A stretch of DNA of 5,458 nt. Source: a bacterium. Its GTDB lineage: Bacteria; Desulfobacterota; GWC2-55-46; S146-80; JALXFI01. Numbering within the stretch: position 1 is the stretch's first letter; every line of letters starts with the position of its first letter. The notes beneath the pieces are model-generated. The model was given only the letters and a program-made list of their open reading frames with translations, ran no database searches and had not been told where the DNA came from. Location: positions 1-5,458 of the forward strand of contig JALXFI010000249.1 of NCBI GenBank assembly GCA_027069035.1, read 5' to 3'. Shown one piece after another: positions 1-5,135 of the stretch. A program made the translations under genes and the position numbers.

Positions 1-2188
1 CGCCGATATTTAATTCGGCGGCAGGGTCGCCAAAAAGCACGAATGTCTCAACTATATCACTCGACACCCCTGACAATGAATATGCATTTATCTTGGCCTG
101 AGTCATTGCGCTTCCAAAGACTGTATTCCCGTCGGTAAAAATGGCGCTGAAAAGCTCTTTTATCAGAACATCGTGTTCTGAGGGATACCCAAGACCGGTA
201 GGAGCAAACACGGCAATCGCTCCCTTGTCTGTCTGATTCAAAAACTCTTCGGCAAGCGAGGTCTGATCCCCCGATTGCCATGACGATAAGGGAATAGGGA
301 AAAAACCATTCAGACAATTTAGTGTTGTTACAAAAGTGAGCTTATCTGAATTACTTAAAGTCGATACATCGGACGTCTGAAACATGTATTCGCCTGCCCA
401 GTTATCAACAGAGCCATGCCCTGTATAGTTGGTTATAAGCGTGCCGTTGTTTATATTGGTTTTTATGGCGTTCTTTGCATCGGCGCCTGACGAATACTGG
501 CTTAAATATACCTTTTCGGCTGTGTAACCCTCGGGAAGGTAGTTGGCGGCAAGTTCATCCGAGAGCAATTCAAAATCAAGCATGTCATCATCGGCGACAA
601 ACTGAACATTGTTATTCCATCCCGATGCCGGAGTTGACTGGTAATTAATAATCTTATTAACAACACCATCTACCTCGGCGCCGCTTTGGGCAGAGATCCT
701 TCCTATAAACATGTCAGGCAGGTTGTCCGTACCGCTAATACTTACAAACCAGTTGTCACTTGGAGTCTGGCCAAGGAGATAGGTCTCGTAGAGATGGGTG
801 GGAACATAATTCTTGTTTCCCATGCCGAAGTTATCCTTATAATCAATGTTTGCATCTCCCACAAGAAGCACATACATCGGAGCGGGCTGTACCCAATCAG
901 AATATGCGTAACTTAAAAAGTCCTTTATCGCCTGGGGATCGGAGATGCCATAGCTAAATTCATCATATATATCGCTTATCTTTACGGTCATGACCCTCAT
1001 GCCTTTGCTCTGATAAAAATCGACCAATGGAAAGATGTTGCTTTCAAAGTCATCATAAACAATAAAGATATAATCCGCTCCATTGGAGGTGTTTTTTAAA
1101 TCAGAAGACACATCAATCGCAATGTTTACAGGAGAGAGTCTTTGGCTCTGTTCTATTGCAAGATACCTTGCAGGCTGGTTTAAAGTGTCTTCAAAATCGG
1201 TTGTATAGGAAGAGCCGGACAATTGAGTCGAATTGTTTATAATTCTTACAACATTATTGAGGTCGGTTATATCAAACACCTCCACGTTATTGGCGCTGAA
1301 GTTTGATATGCGGAATTCAAAACTTCCAGTGTCCGTATAGTTAAAATCAAGCGAATCGTTTTTAGCAACAAAGGTGTCATAATAATCTATCTCTATCCAG
1401 TCCATATGATACTGGTCCGCAGAGCTTAAATCCCCTACCCCTACAAGATCGATTGTATTTGTCCCGTTATTAAGATAGGAGTGCGGTATCGGAATACTGT
1501 GTAGAAACTGTGTCTGCCCATCCCAGTACCGGTCGTCTATCTGGATGCCATTTAAATAAATCTGTGTATGATGATCGGGATCGTCGGCGGTGTCGGTTCT
1601 TCCCTGAAGGTTGACCCTTACCTCTGCGTCCGATGCGGTTGAAGATATGTTATCTATGTTGACCGTAAAACTGTCTGTGGATGGTGATGTAATCCTATCC
1701 CCCCAAAACCAATGGTCTATACCTGACCCGTTCGGGATGCTCTGCCAATAATAGGTGTCCTCTTCCTGATGAACGGTTGTCTTAAAGGTCTCAGGAACAG
1801 TGGCAGCGCCGGAGGGGGCGCCGTCTCTTTCAGACATCCTCAGACCATTTGCTCCCCCGCTCTTAAGCCAATATACATTGGTTTCCGTAAACTCAAACCT
1901 TGGGTCATCTCTTGATATGCCTGTTCCATAAAATTCTATATAATCCGTAGAATCAAATGTCCCGTCACCCTCTCCATAAACATATATCGGTATCTCTGTG
2001 CCGTTATTTTCAATCTTGATGGTCGCCGGATCTATGGCAGAAGGGTCAATCCCCGCACCCTGAAGGGCAGAGTACGTAATTATGTATATTCCATTAGAGT
2101 TCACCTGTATCTTGGCAGGTTGAGATGTAACGGCTATAGCCGCCGTAGATATAAAAAGGCTTAAGATAACCGAGCAAAAAATTTTCAT
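1..2188 (-). CDS. Gingipain-like C25 family cysteine peptidase, catalytic protein (3' end beyond window)
   Basis: Secreted cysteine endopeptidase of the gingipain family (Peptidase_C25). The frame is open for 729 codons from ATG 2186-2188 and leaves the left edge without a stop. Residues 1-19 form a Sec signal peptide (hydrophobic core, then AAIA before VTSQ). Residues 26-88 match the N-terminal module common in C25 proteins (KIQVNSNGIYIITY, then DSTDYIEFYG). Residues 140-270 look like a beta-rich domain. The catalytic domain spans about 370-727: MYVLLVGDAN (438-447), MFIGRIS (493-499), NYTGHGS with His591, TTLNCLNGFF with Cys625, and a closing VLFGDPAAEL (717-726). The His-Cys spacing of 34 is close to that of RgpB gingipain (His211/Cys244). 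No prodomain is present in this protein; it is the gene immediately upstream. No clear Shine-Dalgarno precedes ATG 2188. In-frame GTG 2209 and TTG 2194 are alternative starts, and an in-frame TGA bounds them further up. Any sorting domain at the C-terminus is out of view. Confidence 0.9.
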   Translation of the reverse strand, partial: MKIFCSVILSLFISTAAIAVTSQPAKIQVNSNGIYIITYSALQGAGIDPSAIDPATIKIENNGTEIPIYVYGEGDGTFDSTDYIEFYGTGISRDDPRFEFTETNVYWLKSGGANGLRMSERDGAPSGAATVPETFKTTVHQEEDTYYWQSIPNGSGIDHWFWGDRITSPSTDSFTVNIDNISSTASDAEVRVNLQGRTDTADDPDHHTQIYLNGIQIDDRYWDGQTQFLHSIPIPHSYLNNGTNTIDLVGVGDLSSADQYHMDWIEIDYYDTFVAKNDSLDFNYTDTGSFEFRISNFSANNVEVFDITDLNNVVRIINNSTQLSGSSYTTDFEDTLNQPARYLAIEQSQRLSPVNIAIDVSSDLKNTSNGADYIFIVYDDFESNIFPLVDFYQSKGMRVMTVKISDIYDEFSYGISDPQAIKDFLSYAYSDWVQPAPMYVLLVGDANIDYKDNFGMGNKNYVPTHLYETYLLGQTPSDNWFVSISGTDNLPDMFIGRISAQSGAEVDGVVNKIINYQSTPASGWNNNVQFVADDDMLDFELLSDELAANYLPEGYTAEKVYLSQYSSGADAKNAIKTNINNGTLITNYTGHGSVDNWAGEYMFQTSDVSTLSNSDKLTFVTTLNCLNGFFPIPLSSWQSGDQTSLAEEFLNQTDKGAIAVFAPTGLGYPSEHDVLIKELFSAIFTDGNTVFGSAMTQAKINAYSLSGVSSDIVETFVLFGDPAAELNIG

Positions 2189-2213
2189 AAACAAGTCTGT
2201 ATTTCGCACTATC

Positions 2214-2924
2214 TTATCTGCTCCCTCTCATCTGTTTATAGTTTAGAAGAACCCTTTTTAATAACTCTTCATATGCGTCCGCCCTAAACCCGAAGGAACT
2301 CTTTTTTGCGGCGGAGGTCTTCTTAACGGCCGTATCCGTGATGTTATAATTGAACCTTGCGCGAATCCTCGAATAGTATCTAATCTCACCGGTAGAAGGG
2401 TTAAACTGGACCGGCAAGAAGATTATTTTTGCAATCTTCTGATCCCGCATAAAACCGGTTGAACCGATGGTGACAACCTTTGAAGGCTCGAAGTTTTTTG
2501 AGCTATATGCCTTTTTATCCATGGCAAATTCATAGTCTATCTTTTTTATTCCATTGTTTTCCCTGATAATCGGTTTGAGGGCGGGTTGTACCATGTATTT
2601 TGAAATTACGGCGACATCGGTCTCAAGTATATCTATTGTTGGCTCACTATTGTCCGGCACGCCTAAAATCGTCCCAATCTGAGGCAGTTGCGGTTTTCCT
2701 ACATCGGCAGTGGCGCCGAAACCTGGTATCGTTACTCTATGAAAAAGTTTTTTGTTTATCCATAATTTTTCAATGACAGGGTTTGGAATCCAGAGCTCAA
2801 TAACAACCCCTTTGTCATCTGAGCTTACAACTCTAATATAATCTCTTGGCGACCCGGCAAATACGGCGCACGACATAAACATTAAGAATAAAATCATTAT
2901 TGCAATACAACAGTGTCTTTTCAT
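2214..2924 (-). CDS. Stand-alone secreted C25 (gingipain) propeptide-domain protein
   Basis: A 236-residue exported protein resembling the gingipain prodomain (Propeptide_C25), which in known gingipains is the N-terminal part of the protease and keeps it folded and inactive. Residues 1-23 are a signal peptide (hydrophobic 7-18, cleavage likely after AVFA). Cys19 makes a lipoprotein possible, but the lipobox is poor. Hallmarks are the IPGFG...GKPQLPQ stretch (66-82) followed by GVP, FNPSTGEIRYY (174-184) leading into a closing beta strand, and a C-terminal helix (215-231, YEELLKRVLLNY) of the sort that in fused proteins precedes the next domain. It ends in TAA, 25 bases before the protease start and in another frame. 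The protease has its own signal peptide, so this looks like a true two-gene arrangement rather than a simple frameshift. The likely role, by inference, is chaperone or inhibitor in trans. ATG 2924 has a well-placed AAGAGG. Family call is good; function is inferred. Confidence 0.8.
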   Translation of the reverse strand: MKRHCCIAIMILFLMFMSCAVFAGSPRDYIRVVSSDDKGVVIELWIPNPVIEKLWINKKLFHRVTIPGFGATADVGKPQLPQIGTILGVPDNSEPTIDILETDVAVISKYMVQPALKPIIRENNGIKKIDYEFAMDKKAYSSKNFEPSKVVTIGSTGFMRDQKIAKIIFLPVQFNPSTGEIRYYSRIRARFNYNITDTAVKKTSAAKKSSFGFRADAYEELLKRVLLNYKQMRGSR

Positions 2925-2929
2925 AAACG

Positions 2930-2935
2930 CCTCTT
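2930..2935 (-). promoter_or_regulatory. Ribosome binding site of the propeptide gene
   Basis: On the minus strand AAGAGG lies 5 bases before ATG 2924. It supports that start and independent translation of the propeptide gene. The peptidase gene downstream has no comparable site, so it may depend on coupling to this one. Confidence 0.6.
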
Positions 2936-2978
2936 TTAAAAAATCAAAAGATGGAAACGATATTTCGATATCTTTTTA

Positions 2979-4148
2979 TCACTGTGAACCGTCAACCAAT
3001 TCGCAAATCTTGTCCGCTCTTTCTTTCAAGTTTCCCGGTGAAAGATAAAAACACCTGCTTTTTTCAACCAGCCTCCCTATCCTGATAAGCAGTTCCGGAA
3101 CCCCCTCTCTGTTTTGCTTATCTTTAATGATTGCAGGTATGCTTCCCCTTTTAAGCTGTCTGAGCAGATTCAAAGCGGCCTTCGACCTTGAGATGCCATC
3201 AAGTCGCGGGGTGCCATTAAAATCCACTTTTTCATCCTTTCCGTCCGAACTGTCAAAGACAACCACCCCATAACCGCGGCAGACCTCTTCTATATCAGAT
3301 AGTGCGGGTGGTCTTTCACCAAGCAGCAGTTCTAAGATGGGATATTTTTTACACGAGTATATTGATACATCTTTAACCCCTTCCAATAATTTTAACTCGG
3401 ATATGATTTCATCATTAATCCTGCTTACAACAATATAAAGATGTTTCTTGTGAGGTGTCTGTAGACTTTTATCATGCCTGCCGCCTAAAAAGACTATGTA
3501 ATTTAACGGGCATTTATCTCCCACACTTTCGGGATACATGTCTTCTATGTCAAGCAGCATCTTCTCACCTCCTCCTATCATCGGCAGAGGTTTAAGTGAA
3601 TCCAATTCCGCTTCAGGATAAAGCTCAAGCGTGGGTGAAAGCAGTCCAAGACTTTTAGGAAATGGATACAGTAAATTATCGGATAGAGAAACGGCGGCTA
3701 TATCATCAGAGAGGAACTTAAACCCTCTCTTTACCAGTTCAAGGGTCAGGGTGGTCTTCCCGCTTTTTGAAACGGCAGGAAAGATGATGCCCCTGCCCTT
3801 AAAAGAAAGTGCGGCGGCATGAAAAAGGTAATGGTCTTCTATCTTTGCCAGAGCCGAATCCATGATCTTCATATACGCATATCCGATAAGATCGTCGGGT
3901 TTTTCTATGGTATAGAGCCTGTCATCTACAACCGCAGCAGATTGACCTGTTGGATTTTTCTTGGTTAATACAAAGTAGGTTGCCCCAATGCCATCCGGTT
4001 TGGCAAGATGGAAACGCCTGAATATATCCCTAAAGGTTTCCAATACCTTTTCTGAATCCGAACTGATAAAAAAGTTGAAGTCAAAAAATCTATAGGCATC
4101 TCTAAGAATTGCCCGCTCTTTAAAAACAGTTATATCTTCCATAAACAT
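2979..4148 (-). CDS. HprK-like P-loop kinase/ATPase (HPr kinase-related protein)
   Basis: A 389-residue cytoplasmic protein related to the C-terminal P-loop domain of HPr serine kinase, of the kind found in peptide-modification and cell-surface gene clusters rather than true sugar-regulation HprK. Residues 1-100 are a poorly recognised N-terminal region. YLFHAAAL (107-114) is the usual lead-in to the fold. The Walker A loop is PAVSKSGKTTL (124-134), with Lys131 and Thr132 present, but the first glycine of the GxxxxGK[ST] pattern is Ala125. FLSDDIAAV (145-153) carries the acidic pair Asp148-Asp149 expected near the phosphates and Mg2+. Residues 310-389 form a helical tail ending in a CFYLSPGNL segment, as in many HprK-related proteins. 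ATG 4148 has AAGGA 6 bases upstream; an in-frame ATG at 4142 is less well placed. It is first in the leftward unit, 54 bases before the propeptide gene. Its substrate is unknown; phosphorylation of a peptide or protein partner is only a guess. Confidence 0.75.
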   Translation of the reverse strand: MFMEDITVFKERAILRDAYRFFDFNFFISSDSEKVLETFRDIFRRFHLAKPDGIGATYFVLTKKNPTGQSAAVVDDRLYTIEKPDDLIGYAYMKIMDSALAKIEDHYLFHAAALSFKGRGIIFPAVSKSGKTTLTLELVKRGFKFLSDDIAAVSLSDNLLYPFPKSLGLLSPTLELYPEAELDSLKPLPMIGGGEKMLLDIEDMYPESVGDKCPLNYIVFLGGRHDKSLQTPHKKHLYIVVSRINDEIISELKLLEGVKDVSIYSCKKYPILELLLGERPPALSDIEEVCRGYGVVVFDSSDGKDEKVDFNGTPRLDGISRSKAALNLLRQLKRGSIPAIIKDKQNREGVPELLIRIGRLVEKSRCFYLSPGNLKERADKICELVDGSQ

Positions 4149-4150
4149 TC

Positions 4151-4246
4151 TTAATCCTTACTATTTAGAGAAGCCCCTCCTTCTTGAAAAAGTTGTTGGT
4201 TAAATATCTTGACATCAGGCAAAAACTTTAATAACATTCTTAACAT
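4151..4246 (-). CDS. Possible small ORF (28-31 codons) abutting the HprK-like gene
   Basis: The minus strand has a short frame starting at ATG 4246 (31 residues) or ATG 4237 (28 residues) and ending in TAA at 4151-4153, two bases before the kinase ATG. The product would begin MLRMLLKFLPDVKIF and end GGASLNSKD. No Shine-Dalgarno is convincing for either start. A stretch reading AAGAAGGAGGGG lies inside the frame (4174-4185) but has no start codon at a suitable distance. Position directly before a P-loop kinase would suit a leader or precursor peptide. The frame is also open upstream to a TGA at 4292-4294 without another ATG, so it could equally be a degraded coding remnant or chance. I do not recognise the sequence. 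Confidence 0.2.
   Translation of the reverse strand: MLRMLLKFLPDVKIFNQQLFQEGGASLNSKD
4155..4159 (-). promoter_or_regulatory. Ribosome binding site of the HprK-like gene
   Basis: AAGGA on the minus strand, 6 bases before ATG 4148 and 12 before the in-frame ATG 4142. It favours the first ATG. It sits inside the last codons of the small upstream reading frame (4151-4246). Confidence 0.55.
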
Positions 4247-4280
4247 GGAACATAAACATGGGTGGTAATCAACCTTTGAT

Positions 4281-4418
4281 TTAAATAGTTTTCATCCGGA
4301 AAGGGTTCTTTTTCACAATTTCGGTGTCAATCTTCAGGTTTGTTTGTGCGGCATACTTTAGTATGCCTCCGCTCAAACCTTCGATTTCCTTGACCTTGCA
4401 AAAAACTCCTCTCGGCAC
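4281..4418 (-). other. Open frame running through the palindromic element, possible protein remnant
   Basis: On the minus strand one frame stays open across the whole element, from after a TAA next to the right terminal repeat to the TAA at 4281-4283. A GTG at 4416-4418 would give 45 residues; the full open stretch is 55 codons (4448 down). The product includes KEIEGLSGGILKYAAQ and ends NPFRMKTI. Codon choice is not obviously random. There is no ribosome site of note. It may be the residue of a gene, a coding interspersed repeat, or chance. I recognise no family. Confidence 0.2.
4336..4380. repeat. Stem-loop inside the palindromic element
   Basis: AGGTTTG (4336-4342) pairs with CAAACCT (4374-4380), and GGCATAC (4350-4356) pairs with GTATGCC (4361-4367) around a TTTA loop. 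The short segments between the two stems are unpaired or partly paired. It forms on either strand and has no T-run, so it is not an intrinsic terminator. Confidence 0.6.
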
Positions 4419-4429
4419 GAGTCGTTCCG
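4413..4429. repeat. 17-bp imperfect palindrome inside the element
   Basis: CGGCACGA and TCGTTCCG flank a central G (4421); seven of eight base pairs match. It lies between the internal stem-loop and the right terminal inverted repeat. Confidence 0.45.
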
Positions 4430-4449
4430 ACCTTTCCGAATTGAAAACT

Positions 4450-4489
4450 TATTTAGTGTCTATATGGGTTTCCGGATAGACACTAAATA
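4450..4489. promoter_or_regulatory. Perfect 14-bp inverted repeat upstream of the toxin-antitoxin pair
   Basis: TATTTAGTGTCTAT (4450-4463) and its exact complement (4476-4489) are separated by 12 bases. The right arm ends 19 bases before the antitoxin ATG 4509. Toxin-antitoxin operons are commonly autorepressed at such palindromes, so it may be the operator. It also abuts the MITE-like element and could instead be part of that repeat. No clean -35/-10 pair was found around it. Confidence 0.5.
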
Positions 4490-4508
4490 GTTGTTGCCTG
4501 TTTTACTT

Positions 4509-4700
4509 ATGAAAACATTAGAAAAACCTCAAAATGATAATCTTATTAACCTTGAAAGATTAGCTTATATCATTCAAAGTCTAACCCCAGGTGAACTCGA
4601 AACTTTAGAACTTTTGCTTGACAAAGGCGCTTTATCTACCATTTCAAAGTCTCTTAAAGAACTGGAAATGGGTCAGGGTGTTTCCATAGATGAATGGTAA
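4509..4700 (+). CDS. Putative type II antitoxin of a RelE/ParE-type module
   Basis: A 63-residue acidic protein placed directly before, and overlapping by 11 bases, a RelE/ParE-like toxin. Residues 12-30 (NLINLERLAYIIQSLTPGE) and the leucine-rich run after them predict amphipathic helices. The tail KSLKELEMGQGVSIDEW resembles the C-terminal toxin-binding segment of many short RelB-like antitoxins, where an acidic linker wraps the toxin. No separate DNA-binding domain is evident, which is common in these small antitoxins but leaves autoregulation unproven. ATG 4509 is preferred; an in-frame TTG at 4491 would add six hydrophobic residues inside the repeat boundary. No Shine-Dalgarno is seen before either start. 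The gene is distinctly AT-rich against the minus-strand genes. The assignment rests mainly on gene order, size and the tail. Confidence 0.7.
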   Translation: MKTLEKPQNDNLINLERLAYIIQSLTPGELETLELLLDKGALSTISKSLKELEMGQGVSIDEW

Positions 4701-4989
4701 ATCTTATGCCATTGTTATGGCTCCTTCGGCTCACAAGAGATATAAAAAGTTTGGTCAAAACCTGCAACAAAAGATCAAAAAGGAAACACAAAAAATTGCC
4801 AACTCTCCATATTCCTTTAAACAACTATCTTCTCCATTAAGTATTCTTAGAACTTATGGGTTCCACTATCAAAATACTGAATATCGTATTGCTTACCGCA
4901 TAAACGATAAAAAATATCAGATTGAAATTGTCCTTGTTAAAACCAGAGAGAATTTCTATGATATCCTCAAAAAAGTCCTAAAACTTTAA
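4690..4989 (+). CDS. RelE/ParE superfamily toxin
   Basis: A 99-residue basic protein (many Lys) with the RelE/ParE layout: two N-terminal helices (residues 12-38, SAHKRYKKF... then IKKETQKIAN), the SP turn at 39-40, and a beta sheet containing EYRIAYRI (64-71) and IEIVLVKTRENFYDIL (78-93). Arg66, Arg86, Glu87 and Tyr90 lie where RelE-type ribosome-dependent mRNA interferases and ParE gyrase inhibitors carry conserved residues, so the target (mRNA or gyrase) cannot be told from sequence alone. The usual L.G....YR.R.G.YRI core is altered here (LSILRTYGFHYQNTEYRI). Full length for the family. The start ATG lies within the antitoxin's last codons, so translation is probably coupled and slaved to the antitoxin. 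Sampled G+C is about 30%, well below the leftward operon, which suggests horizontal acquisition. Confidence 0.8.
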   Translation: MNGKSYAIVMAPSAHKRYKKFGQNLQQKIKKETQKIANSPYSFKQLSSPLSILRTYGFHYQNTEYRIAYRINDKKYQIEIVLVKTRENFYDILKKVLKL

Positions 4990-4995
4990 TAACAT

Positions 4996-5121
4996 TCCAC
5001 AGATTACACAGATTTTTTATCTTTAAATATAAAGCGCTTATACTCCACACTCTCTGTACCGATAATTTCATACGTTCTTGAGTGTTGATCTGAAATCTGC
5101 GTCATCTGTGTAATCTGCGGA
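4996..5121. repeat. Inverted repeat of CAGATTACACAGAT type with 9-base period
   Basis: CCACAGATTACACAGAT (4997-5013) and the complement of 5104-5120 match at 16 of 17 positions across a 90-base spacer. Each arm is built from 9-base units: two on the left (TCCACAGAT, TACACAGAT) and three in tandem on the right (ATCTGCGTC, ATCTGTGTA, ATCTGCGGA at 5095-5121). A smaller inverted pair, ACACTC (5047-5052) and GAGTGT (5080-5085), lies inside. It fills the gap between the convergent toxin and CFI-box genes. Repeats of this kind are widespread in intergenic DNA of unrelated bacteria. No T-run makes it an obvious terminator. Confidence 0.65.
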
Positions 5122-5135
5122 TTTATTTTATTTTC

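Larger units (their letters stand above)
4282..4492. repeat. Composite palindromic element, MITE-like, with nested inverted repeats
   Basis: A non-coding or weakly coding block of about 210 bases with layered symmetry. The outer imperfect inverted repeats are AGTTTTCATCCGGAAAGG (4287-4304) and the complement of 4431-4449, with 17 of 19 aligned columns identical and one base gap. Inside are a stem-loop at 4336-4380 and a near-perfect palindrome at 4413-4429. A perfect 14-bp hairpin at 4450-4489 abuts the right end. The direct repeat TAAATAGTT occurs at 4282-4290 and 4484-4492, a possible 9-bp target duplication, although it overlaps the repeats. There is no transposase. The architecture fits a MITE or structured interspersed repeat. 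Copy number elsewhere in the genome cannot be judged from this window. Confidence 0.5.

Noticed and set aside
57..317. 86-codon minus-strand open frame
   Set aside because: It overlaps the C25 catalytic gene in another frame on the same strand; the peptidase frame carries clear family motifs here, including Cys625.
686..957. Two overlapping plus-strand open frames
   Set aside because: Both are antisense to the C25 catalytic domain, have no ribosome site and no recognisable features.
2186..2216. Possibility that propeptide and protease are one gene broken by a frameshift
   Set aside because: The protease has its own complete signal peptide after the break, which a simple frameshift would not create. 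Not fully excluded without relatives.
2959..2977. Hairpin GATAT-TTCG-ATATC followed by TTTTT on the plus strand
   Set aside because: The stem is only 5 AT-rich pairs and the T-run is on the strand opposite to transcription of both flanking genes, so it is not a credible terminator.
3631..3822. 63-codon plus-strand open frame
   Set aside because: It is antisense to the Walker A region of the HprK-like gene and has no support of its own.
4174..4185. Near-perfect Shine-Dalgarno AAGAAGGAGGGG on the minus strand
   Set aside because: No start codon lies within 5-12 bases downstream; the kinase ATG is about 26 bases away and has its own AAGGA.
4441..4468. TTGAAA and TATGGG as a -35/-10 promoter for the antitoxin
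   Set aside because: The -10 match is poor and the spacing is 16; the boxes are also part of the inverted repeats, so the match is not independent evidence.
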